Shown: one piece after another, positions 43,236 to 50,440 of the stretch
Layout of the letters: every line of letters begins with the position of its first letter
Position numbering within the stretch: the stretch's first letter is position 1
Source of the DNA: UBA668 sp040081465
Lineage (GTDB): Bacteria > Actinomycetota > Acidimicrobiia > Acidimicrobiales > Ilumatobacteraceae
DNA: 64,000 bases
Reading direction: 5' to 3'
Assembly: GCA_040081465.1 (NCBI GenBank)
Contig: JBEBGL010000004.1
Span: forward strand, 62,001-126,000
Notes under the pieces: generated by a model
Told to the model about the DNA's origin: nothing
The model's database searches: none
What the model saw: only the letters and a program-made list of their open reading frames with translations
Program-made: the position numbers and the translations under genes

Positions 43236-44314
43236 CCCAGCAGCGCGTCGATGGCTAACACAACCTTGTCGCTGGCGTTCTCGCCGTACGGGTAGGGCAG
43301 CGCAGCGAGTTCCTTGTGAACGGCTGGTAGCCGCGCCAGTAACTCGCGGACCTTCTCGCCGATCGCCGGCCCAGCCGCGACTAGGTGTGCGAATGTGCCA
43401 AGGATCTCCGGGCGCTCCGTCGAGTTGCGCACGATGACTACTGGACGCTTAACGATGCACGCTTCCTCTTGCACGCCACCGGAATCGCTGACCAGCAGCG
43501 CGGCTTCGCTGGCGAGGCTGATGAACTCGCGATAGCCGATCGGCTCGCAAACGTGCAGTTGCGAGAGTTCGTGCTGTAGCCCGAACTCGGCGGCCCGATG
43601 GCGCGTTCGCGGATGCAACGGCAGCAGTACCGGCAAGTGGATGGAGGCCAACTCGCGCAGGATTGCGCCGAGGTTGTCGGCGCTGTCAGCGTTCTCTGCG
43701 CGATGAATGGTGGCAAGCACGAACTTGTTGGGTTCAACGCGCCTAGCGGCGACATAGTCGGCGCGCTCTTCGGCCGTCGGCATGATGATGTCCAGAGCGT
43801 CGCGCAGCGTGCTGCCGGTCACGCTGATGCGCGTATCGGCGATTCCCTCGCGGCGTAGCGCATCGGCGTTGGAGGCATGCGGGGCTAAGCACAGATCGGA
43901 GAGGACGTCGATCAACACGCGGTTGTGTTCCTCGGGCATTGCTCGGTCGTATGACCGCATGCCGGCCTCGACGTGTACGAGCCGCGTGGCTGTGCTGTTG
44001 GCGGCCAATGCGCCAGCGACGCCCGAGTTGGTGTCACCTTGTACGACGACTGCCGCGGGCTGGACATCGCGCAGGAATGCTTCGATCGCGATCGTTGCTA
44101 AGCCAATCTGTGCGCCGCGCGTTTCGCCGCCAACGGTGAGGTGCAGGTCGGGGTGCCCGAGGTGCAGCTGGTCGAGAAAGGTCTGGCTCATGTTGTCGTC
44201 AAAGTGCTGGCCAGTGTGAACGACAAGCGCCCGCTCGCCGAGTCGATGAATAACAGGTGCAAGTTTGATGATCTCGGGCCGCGTTCCGACCACCACTGCA
44301 ATCTGGTTGTTCAT
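43232..44314 (-). CDS. UDP-GlcNAc 2-epimerase family (WecB/WbpI-like)
   Basis: Non-hydrolysing 2-epimerase of 360 residues: AVVVGTRPEIIKLAPV at the N-terminus, HTGQHFDDNMSQTFLDQL, VQGDTNSG and the C-terminal VSDSGGVQEEACIVKRPVV binding UDP. The family holds both WecB (UDP-ManNAc) and WbpI (diacetamido-glucuronate 2-epimerase). Since it overlaps an aminotransferase gene that follows an acetyltransferase gene, I favour the WbpI step as last in the pathway. Its ATG overlaps the aminotransferase stop (TGATG). Confidence 0.85.
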   Translation of the reverse strand: MNNQIAVVVGTRPEIIKLAPVIHRLGERALVVHTGQHFDDNMSQTFLDQLHLGHPDLHLTVGGETRGAQIGLATIAIEAFLRDVQPAAVVVQGDTNSGVAGALAANSTATRLVHVEAGMRSYDRAMPEEHNRVLIDVLSDLCLAPHASNADALRREGIADTRISVTGSTLRDALDIIMPTAEERADYVAARRVEPNKFVLATIHRAENADSADNLGAILRELASIHLPVLLPLHPRTRHRAAEFGLQHELSQLHVCEPIGYREFISLASEAALLVSDSGGVQEEACIVKRPVVIVRNSTERPEILGTFAHLVAAGPAIGEKVRELLARLPAVHKELAALPYPYGENASDKVVLAIDALLG

Positions 44315-45417
44315 CAGGCTTTGACCGACGCGTGTACGGCCGCGACGATCTGATCGCGCTCGCCCTCAGTGAGGTGCTGATGAACCGGCAGGCTGATGAC
44401 CTGGGTGGCAACGAGCTCGGCGACCGGGTTCTCGCCGATGACGACCCGTGGATGGCTGCGGTAGCACTCGTAGTCGTACACGGCCCGCGGGTAGTAGACC
44501 CCAGCACCGATGCCAGCTTCGTTGAGTCTGCGCAATACTTCGTCGCGACTTGTCGCACAGTCCGACGTGATTCGCAGCGTGTACTGGTGCCACGCGTGTG
44601 TTCGATCTGGGCGGGTGATGGGAGTGACGACGCCCGGCAATCCGGACAGGTTGCTTGAGAAGTAGGCGGCATTGGCCGTCCGGGCTGCGGTGATTCGTGG
44701 AAGGCGAGCGAACTGCGGAATCGCGACAGCAGCGGCGAGGTCGGTGAGGCGGTAGTTGTGGCCAGCGACCTCGTACTGGTAGCGCGCCTTCATCCCGTGG
44801 TTGCGCAGAAGCCGTAGGCGGTCCGCCAGCGCGTCGTCGTCGGTGGTTATCACGCCACCTTCACCGGATTGAAGGTTCTTGGTCGCGTAGAAGCTGAACG
44901 TTGCCTGACCAATCGTTGTCCCGACACGAACGTTCTGGTACGTAGCACCATGTGCTTGCGCGGCATCCTCGATGACAGCCAGGTTGCGTTTCTTCGCTGC
45001 CTTCGTGAGCGGCGCCAGATCGCACGGTTGGCCGAAGAGATGAACCGGCATCACGACGCGTGTGCGATCGCTCACCAGATCTGCCACGGATGACGGATCC
45101 AGGTTGAAGTCGTCGGCGTCGATGTCGGCGAAGCGAGCGGTGGCGCCGGATTCGAGTATCGAGTTCAGTGTCGCCACAAACGTGAACGCGCTGGTGATCA
45201 CTTCGTCGCCCGGCTGCAACTTCAGTGCTTCAAGTGCGACTACTAGAGCGGTCGTACCGTTGTTCACCGCGATTGCGTGCCGCGCGCCGGTCATCTCGCA
45301 ACACAACTCCTCGAAGCGCTGCACCATCGGGCCCTGAGTCAGCATTCCCGACCGCAGTACTTGCAGTACGAGTTCCTCTTCCTCCGGCCCGGTCTTGACT
45401 ACTGAAATCGGAATCAA
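44314..45417 (-). CDS. DegT/DnrJ/EryC1/StrS sugar aminotransferase, WbpE-like
   Basis: PLP-dependent aminotransferase of 367 residues. It has ALVVALEALKLQPGDEVI, DAAQAHGA, the Schiff-base Lys in FYATKNLQSGEGG, and HQYTLRI near the C-terminus. It would transfer an amino group to the 3-keto sugar made by the WbpB-like enzyme. The start is TTG 45417, which overlaps the acetyltransferase stop as TTGA; there is no ATG or GTG that fits better, since upstream frame is inside the previous gene. Confidence 0.85.
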   Translation of the reverse strand: MIPISVVKTGPEEEELVLQVLRSGMLTQGPMVQRFEELCCEMTGARHAIAVNNGTTALVVALEALKLQPGDEVITSAFTFVATLNSILESGATARFADIDADDFNLDPSSVADLVSDRTRVVMPVHLFGQPCDLAPLTKAAKKRNLAVIEDAAQAHGATYQNVRVGTTIGQATFSFYATKNLQSGEGGVITTDDDALADRLRLLRNHGMKARYQYEVAGHNYRLTDLAAAVAIPQFARLPRITAARTANAAYFSSNLSGLPGVVTPITRPDRTHAWHQYTLRITSDCATSRDEVLRRLNEAGIGAGVYYPRAVYDYECYRSHPRVVIGENPVAELVATQVISLPVHQHLTEGERDQIVAAVHASVKA

Positions 45418-45971
45418 GCGTGCGCCGCCTGGCAATCGTCGCATTCGAACGACGGCGGGGGAGTGGCAGCTCGCGACACAACTCGACCACATGTGCAGAC
45501 CCAGCCAGCGGGTCTGGCCGGTGAGCCAACGACGAGTTGATGCGGAGCTACGTCGTGCGTGACGACGGCACCGGCGGCGACTGCCGACCACTCGCCGAGC
45601 GTGACGCCGCAGATGACTGTTGCATTGGCGCCGACTGATGCGCCGCGCCGAACGATGGTGGGAACGACCTGCCACTCTGTGCTCGACGCTCGCGGATATC
45701 GGTCGTTAGTGAAAACGCACGACGGCCCAAGGAATACGTCGTCGGCGATGGTGACGCCGCGATAAACGCTCACGTTGTTCTGGATCTTGACCCGTGAGCC
45801 GATGGTGACATCAGTGTCGATGTACACGTTCTTGCCGAGTGATGCGTTCTCGCCGATCGTCGCACCAGTTCTTACGTGCGCGTGATGCCAGATGCGCGTG
45901 CCGTCGCCGACTTGCGATCCGGGTTCCACAATCGCCGTGGCGTCGGCGGACCATGCCGTGACCTGGCGCAT
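45414..45971 (-). CDS. Left-handed beta-helix N-acetyltransferase, WbpD-like
   Basis: Hexapeptide-repeat acetyltransferase of 185 residues. Repeats such as IGENASLGKNVYIDTD, IGSRVKIQNNVSVY and VGANATVICGVTLG form the beta-helix; the HHAH region and NDRYPRA match the WbpD/PglD-like UDP-3-amino-sugar enzymes. A C-terminal segment with CTC and CDDC looks like a small zinc ribbon. First gene of the leftward wbpD-E-I set; a leaderless TAGGCT lies 6 bases before its ATG. Confidence 0.82.
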   Translation of the reverse strand: MRQVTAWSADATAIVEPGSQVGDGTRIWHHAHVRTGATIGENASLGKNVYIDTDVTIGSRVKIQNNVSVYRGVTIADDVFLGPSCVFTNDRYPRASSTEWQVVPTIVRRGASVGANATVICGVTLGEWSAVAAGAVVTHDVAPHQLVVGSPARPAGWVCTCGRVVSRAATPPPSFECDDCQAAHA

Positions 45972-45977
45972 CAGCCA

Positions 45978-46002
45978 AGCCTACTGACGCCATACGTATG
46001 CT
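45978..46002. promoter_or_regulatory. Divergent leaderless promoters with a central palindrome
   Basis: Minus strand: TAGGCT (45983-45978), 6 bases to the wbpD-like ATG at 45971. Plus strand: TATGCT (45997-46002), 6 bases to ATG 46009. Between them CATACGTATG (45991-46000) is a perfect 10-bp palindrome that overlaps the plus-strand -10 and could be an operator. Confidence 0.5.
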
Positions 46003-46008
46003 GGTCGG

Positions 46009-47340
46009 ATGCCCGAATCGGTCGACGAATCGCAGCGGTGCGCCGTTGTCGGCGCTGGTGCGCTCGGCTTGACGCTTGCGCTGCGACTCGCTGGTCGCGG
46101 CCACAAGGTGACCGTGTACGAAGCGGGCGACGTGCTTGGTGGGTTGGCCGCGCCGTGGCAAGTGGGCGACGTCACGTGGGATCGGCACTACCACGTAACG
46201 CTGTTATCGGATGCGCGCACGCGGGCGATGTACACCGCTGCTGGCGTCGCCGACGACGAACTGCGCTGGGTCGAGACCAAGACTGGTTACTACGGCACCG
46301 ACCATGTGTTGCGTTCAGTGTCGAACGCTGTCGAGTTCTTGAAGCTGCCTGGGCTATCGCCGATCGACAAGGTGCGCCTCGGCGCAACGATTGTGGTGGG
46401 CTCAAAGATTCGCAATGGTCGCCGCATGGAGCGCGTGACCGTCGAGCGCTGGCTAAGGCGATGGAGCGGCAACTCCGCGTTCGAAACGTTCTGGAAGCCG
46501 CTACTGCGCGCCAAGCTTGGCGACGCTTACCCGAAGTCATCGGCCGCGTTTATCTGGGCGACCATCCAGCGGCTCTATGCCGCGCGCCGGACAGGTCTGA
46601 AGAAGGAGATGTTTGGCTACGTGTCGGGGGGATACTCGCGAGTGTTCGCAGCCTTTGCCGAGACACTGGCCGCGGCTGGAGTTGAGGTTCGCCTATCCAC
46701 GCCGATTAGCAGCGTCGAGCGACGCGGCGATTACCTGTCGGTTGTGACGTCAGCAGACACCACAGACTTTGATCGCGTCGTCGTTACAACTAATGCGGCA
46801 CTGGCCGCGCGGCTGTGTCCCGACCTAGTCGCCGGCGAGCGCGCTCGCTTACAGCGTGTCGAGTACCTGGGAATTGTTTGCGTTTCGTTGCTTCTCGAGC
46901 AACCACTTTCTCCGTACTACCTGACGTACATCACCGAGCCGGCGACGCCGTTTACCGCAGTCGTCGAGATGACCGCGTTCATCGATCCGGTCGAGGTTGG
47001 CGGCAAATCGCTGGTGTATCTGCCGAAGTACGCGCCATCGACGGACCCGCTCTTCCAGGCCGACGACGCTGACGTGGTCGCAACGTTCTTGCCCTTCCTG
47101 CAGCAGATGTATCCCGCGTTCGATCCTGCGCAAGTTGTCGCGGCTCGTGTCTCGAAGGTGCCTCAGGTGTTCGCGGTGCCGGCCGTCGGCTACAGCGACG
47201 ACGCGCCACAGATCGCCACGTCGGTGCCCGGCCTGTTTCTCGCCGGTTCGGCGCACCTTCCGTTCTCGACGCTGAATGTCAACGACACGTTGTCGCTAGT
47301 CGATGAAGTGCTCACAGTTGCGGGGATGTCGGCCGACTAA
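46009..47340 (+). CDS. FAD-dependent amine-oxidase-fold oxidoreductase
   Basis: The 443-residue protein begins with the FAD Rossmann motif AVVGAGALGLTLALRLAGRGHKVTVYEAG (GxGxxG), followed by LGGLAAPWQVGDVTWDRHYH, and a C-terminal FAD motif PGLFLAGSAHLPFSTLNVNDTL. It resembles the protoporphyrinogen-oxidase/UDP-galactopyranose-mutase-like flavoproteins found in polysaccharide loci. Substrate unknown. Operonic with a deacetylase and a glycosyltransferase, so a cell-surface glycan role is inferred. Confidence 0.8.
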   Translation: MPESVDESQRCAVVGAGALGLTLALRLAGRGHKVTVYEAGDVLGGLAAPWQVGDVTWDRHYHVTLLSDARTRAMYTAAGVADDELRWVETKTGYYGTDHVLRSVSNAVEFLKLPGLSPIDKVRLGATIVVGSKIRNGRRMERVTVERWLRRWSGNSAFETFWKPLLRAKLGDAYPKSSAAFIWATIQRLYAARRTGLKKEMFGYVSGGYSRVFAAFAETLAAAGVEVRLSTPISSVERRGDYLSVVTSADTTDFDRVVVTTNAALAARLCPDLVAGERARLQRVEYLGIVCVSLLLEQPLSPYYLTYITEPATPFTAVVEMTAFIDPVEVGGKSLVYLPKYAPSTDPLFQADDADVVATFLPFLQQMYPAFDPAQVVAARVSKVPQVFAVPAVGYSDDAPQIATSVPGLFLAGSAHLPFSTLNVNDTLSLVDEVLTVAGMSAD

Positions 47341-47350
47341 CGTTCGCTTT

Positions 47351-48364
47351 ATGAGCGCGGCGAAGTCGATGGCATCGTTGTCGCTGGACGCCGACAATCT
47401 GTGGGCGTATCAGATGACCCATGGTGATCCCGGATGGGACACATATCCGACTTACCTTGATGCTCTTGTCGACGTCGTGTTGCCGATGCTCTCGGAACTC
47501 GATCTTCGCATCACGTTCTTCGTAGTTGGGCAGGATGCAGCGCTCGAGAAGAACCACCGGGCCGTGGCCGCGATGGCGGATGCGGGTCACGAGATCGGTA
47601 ACCACAGCTTCCGCCATCAGCCGTGGTTGCATCGCTACTCGCTCGACGAGATCCATACCGAATTGGCGCGTACCGAGAATGCGTTGCAAGACGTAACCGG
47701 TCAGCGGCCGGTGGGGTTCCGTGGTCCCGGATACAGCCTCAGCCCCGATGTGTTGCGAGCATTGATGGATCGCGAGTACGAGTACGACGCCAGCATCTTG
47801 CCGACGGTCATCGGCCCATTGGCGCGGCGCTATTACTTCCGTTCAGCCAAGCTGACTGAACAGCAGCAGGCCGAGCGTGCGCATTTGTTCGGCAGCGCGC
47901 GCGACGGACTGCAGTCGCTGAAGCCATTTCGCTGGGTCGCTGGCCCCCAGTCACTGGTCGAGATTCCGGTGACGACGATGCCGCTGACACGGGTACCTAT
48001 CCACATGTCGTACGTCTTGTACCTGGCCGGCCCATCGCCCGCGGCCGCTTACCGGTACTTCGCTGGCGCGTTGCGATTGTGCGCGCTGCGGAGAGTGCAG
48101 CCCAGCATTCTGTTGCATCCACTCGACTTTCTCGGGGCCGACGACGTTGACTCGCTGCAGTTCTTCCCGGGCATGAACCTCACGGGCGCACGCAAGCGCG
48201 AGACCGTAGTGCGTTGCCTGCGGATGTTCTCCGAGCGGTTCAACGTTGTTCCCATGCGCGAGCACGCACGAGCGTTGGCCGCCACTGGGTCGCTGCCTAC
48301 TCGATCTTTGTGGCAAGTTCGTTCGCCGGAGTCATCGCCGGTTCCCGTAGGTGCATCGCGATGA
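47351..48364 (+). CDS. Polysaccharide deacetylase (NodB-fold)
   Basis: The 337-residue protein has a NodB homology domain: ASLSLDADNLWAY (motif 1, with LDAD in place of TFDDG), HEIGNHSFRHQPWLHRYS (motif 2, zinc His pair HSxxH) and GFRGPGYSLSPDVL (motif 3). It is probably a metal-dependent N- or O-deacetylase on a sugar polymer or lipid-linked precursor. The missing TFDDG is usual for some subfamilies. ATG 47351 is 10 bases after the flavoprotein gene; its stop overlaps the glycosyltransferase start (ATGA). Confidence 0.8.
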   Translation: MSAAKSMASLSLDADNLWAYQMTHGDPGWDTYPTYLDALVDVVLPMLSELDLRITFFVVGQDAALEKNHRAVAAMADAGHEIGNHSFRHQPWLHRYSLDEIHTELARTENALQDVTGQRPVGFRGPGYSLSPDVLRALMDREYEYDASILPTVIGPLARRYYFRSAKLTEQQQAERAHLFGSARDGLQSLKPFRWVAGPQSLVEIPVTTMPLTRVPIHMSYVLYLAGPSPAAAYRYFAGALRLCALRRVQPSILLHPLDFLGADDVDSLQFFPGMNLTGARKRETVVRCLRMFSERFNVVPMREHARALAATGSLPTRSLWQVRSPESSPVPVGASR

Positions 48365-49380
48365 AACCTGAGCGCCGCCTAGTCACACTCCTGGTTCCGG
48401 CATACAACGAGGCGCTGAAGATCATGGCCTCGCTCACCGCGATGTACGACTACATGGGTGCCTTGTCCGATACGTATCGTTTCGAGTTGCTGGTTGTCGA
48501 CGATGGCTCGACCGACGAGACCGCCGAGATCGTTGAAGCATTTGCTCGTACGCGTCCAGAGGTGCGGCTTCTGAAGCAACCAGCCAACATGCGGCTAGGG
48601 CAGGCGCTACGTGACGGGTTCACCGCATCGAACGGCGACATCGTCGTCGTGTTCGATTCCGATTTGTCCTACGCGGTTGAACACATCGGTCTCATGCTCG
48701 AGACGATGGATCGCGAGCACGTTGCGATTGTCGTCGCCTCGCCGTACATGAAGGGCGGCAAGACGACCGACGTGCCGTGGAATCGCGCGCAGATGAGCAA
48801 GCAAGTCAACAAGTTGCTTTCGGCTGGCAGCCAGTACGACTTGCACACCGTTACCAGCATGGTTCGTGCGTACGACGGGCCATTTATTCGCAGCTTGTCG
48901 CTGAAGTCGATGGGGCCAGAGATCAACACGGAGATTCTCTACAAAGCGCAGGTCATGCGGGCGCGTGTGATCGAAGTGCCGGCGCATCTTGATTGGAGCG
49001 ATCAGGCGGAACGCATCGCTACGCGCCGAGTGTCGCTGAAGTTCACGACCACCTCGAAGCTGTTGGTGTTCGCCAGCTTCCTGTACCGCCCCATCTTCTT
49101 CTTCATGATTCCCGGGCTGTTGCTGCTCCTGGTGTCGTTCTGGTCCGGCGGCTCGTTGGCGTGGACTGTGTGGCACGAGTACAACGACCAAGGTGGCGGA
49201 TGGGATGCTCGCATCACGAATGGCTTTGCCGAGGCATGGAAACTGCGTCCGCAAACGTTCATCATCGCCGGCTTCACATTCGTAGTGGCCGTGCAGTTGA
49301 TCTCGCTCGGCCTGCTAGCAGCGCAAGCAAAGCGCTACTTCGAAGAACTCTTCTACGCAGCCACCCGCCGCACCGACTGA
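48361..49380 (+). CDS. GT2 glycosyltransferase with two C-terminal membrane helices
   Basis: The 339-residue protein has a GT-A fold: TLLVPAYNEALKIMASL, VVDDGSTDETAEIV, and the DXD-type metal site VVFDSDLSYA. Two hydrophobic helices follow (~235-260 and ~300-320). This layout is that of dolichol/undecaprenyl-phosphate sugar transferases (DPM1/ArnC-like). It probably loads a sugar on the polyprenyl carrier or extends a lipid-linked glycan. It closes the rightward polysaccharide operon. Confidence 0.85.
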   Translation: MKPERRLVTLLVPAYNEALKIMASLTAMYDYMGALSDTYRFELLVVDDGSTDETAEIVEAFARTRPEVRLLKQPANMRLGQALRDGFTASNGDIVVVFDSDLSYAVEHIGLMLETMDREHVAIVVASPYMKGGKTTDVPWNRAQMSKQVNKLLSAGSQYDLHTVTSMVRAYDGPFIRSLSLKSMGPEINTEILYKAQVMRARVIEVPAHLDWSDQAERIATRRVSLKFTTTSKLLVFASFLYRPIFFFMIPGLLLLLVSFWSGGSLAWTVWHEYNDQGGGWDARITNGFAEAWKLRPQTFIIAGFTFVVAVQLISLGLLAAQAKRYFEELFYAATRRTD

Positions 49381-49389
49381 GGGCGCCGC

Positions 49390-49707
49390 TCAGGTGGACA
49401 TCCCCGTTCGCGTTGCTTCATTGAGGATTTGCTGCACTCGGTCTAACCACGCTGAGTAAGTCAGACCATCACTTGGCGGGTGGTAGTCGCACAGGTCGTT
49501 CGAGAATCGGCGTGACGCGTCCTCATCACTGGCCGGGGGACGATGGGCTGCGAGTTCCTTGGCGGCGGAACTGACCTGTGCTACGCCCTGACCAACGACA
49601 GCATCGGCAAGTGCAGAATCGGCGTCCGGGTATTCAATCATCCAATCCTGGTGCAAGTAACCGCCGAGAAGCTGCCATAGATTCCAGCAGCAGTCTTTGT
49701 GAGTCAC
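49390..49707 (-). CDS. CdiI-like immunity protein
   Basis: The ~105-residue protein has LWQLLGGYLHQDW near its start and YHPPSDGLTYSAWLDRVQQIL near its end, the two conserved segments of the CdiI_2-type contact-dependent growth inhibition immunity family as I know it. The N-terminus is uncertain: GTG 49707 matches the family start; a TTG at 49749 would add 14 residues. No CdiA/CdiB or toxin with a CT domain is visible nearby, so it would be an orphan immunity gene, protecting against toxins from neighbours. The family assignment is by pattern recognition only. Confidence 0.6.
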   Translation of the reverse strand: MTHKDCCWNLWQLLGGYLHQDWMIEYPDADSALADAVVGQGVAQVSSAAKELAAHRPPASDEDASRRFSNDLCDYHPPSDGLTYSAWLDRVQQILNEATRTGMST

Positions 49708-49797
49708 CGGACTGAGTTTGCCACCCGCTCCGGGGACTTTTGACAACAACAGCCACGTCGTGTGGAAGGGGTCGGCGCGAGAAACCTTGGACTAGCT

Positions 49798-49848
49798 CTC
49801 GAAGTCGTAGGGATTCCACCTAGTGGGTGGATTCATTGCGACTTCGAG
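49798..49848. terminator. Long nested dyad downstream of the assembly-line operon
   Basis: CTCGAAGTCG (49798-49807) pairs perfectly with CGACTTCGAG (49839-49848). Inside, TCCACC (49815-49820) pairs with GGTGGA (49826-49831), leaving two 7-base internal loops and a 5-base apex. It lies 38 bases after the phosphopantetheinyl transferase stop on the minus strand, so it may end that transcript; there is no T-run. The rest of the 49708-49885 gap shows nothing else. Confidence 0.5.
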
Positions 49849-49885
49849 GGGTCAAGTCGAAATTACCCCGCCTCACACAGAGCGG

Positions 49886-50440
49886 CTAGGGGATTGTGGC
49901 TATTGCTAGCCAGGCCTCACCTGTGTTTACGAACATTCCTTGCACCTGCGCCTTCGGCGCGGGCATTTCTGCTGTGAACTTGTTGCCCGCCACTTCCAAA
50001 CGGACTTCGAGCGGGCCGACTATCTCACCGCCTAGATCGCTCCAGGCCTTGTACGCCGCCTCCTTCATTACAAAGGCCGCGACCGGGTCGATGTCGGGAT
50101 CATCCGCACGCAGGACGGACTCGCGCAACTCGGCGTCGCCGGGCTCGCCGTGAGGTTCGATGTCAATCCCGATCGCGCGATAGTTCTTCGTCGATCCGAT
50201 CGCAGCGATGGCGTGGGACCGATCGTGAGCGAGTGAGCCGACTACTCCTTCTGGCCAGGCCGGTGAACCGTTGGTCGACCGACCGATCGGGCTAGAAGTC
50301 CCCAGCAAATCGTGCAGCAACGCGCGGCCGGTTGCGAACTCGGCTCGCCGCTGATCGCGCGCCGAGCTGATCAACGCAAACTCATCGGCGTGCAGCGCCG
50401 CAACGTGGGCCGAATCGATCTTGAGTGCCGCGATCTTCAT
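49886..50440 (-). CDS. 4'-phosphopantetheinyl transferase (Sfp-like)
   Basis: Activates carrier domains by attaching the phosphopantetheine arm of CoA. The 184-residue protein shows GVVGSLAHDRSHAIAAIG, AIGIDIEPHG with the Mg-binding Asp and Glu, and FVMKEAAYKAWSDL with the catalytic Glu/Lys. It is short for Sfp (~220-230) but has all three motifs; EntD/Npt-type sizes vary. ATG 50440 overlaps the PKS stop (ATGA). Its place marks it as dedicated to the two megasynthases upstream. Confidence 0.88.
   Translation of the reverse strand: MKIAALKIDSAHVAALHADEFALISSARDQRRAEFATGRALLHDLLGTSSPIGRSTNGSPAWPEGVVGSLAHDRSHAIAAIGSTKNYRAIGIDIEPHGEPGDAELRESVLRADDPDIDPVAAFVMKEAAYKAWSDLGGEIVGPLEVRLEVAGNKFTAEMPAPKAQVQGMFVNTGEAWLAIATIP

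Noticed and set aside
49798..49885. tRNA gene or phage attachment site at the dyad
   Set aside because: The stems do not form a cloverleaf, there is no anticodon arm or CCA-like end, and no integrase is near.
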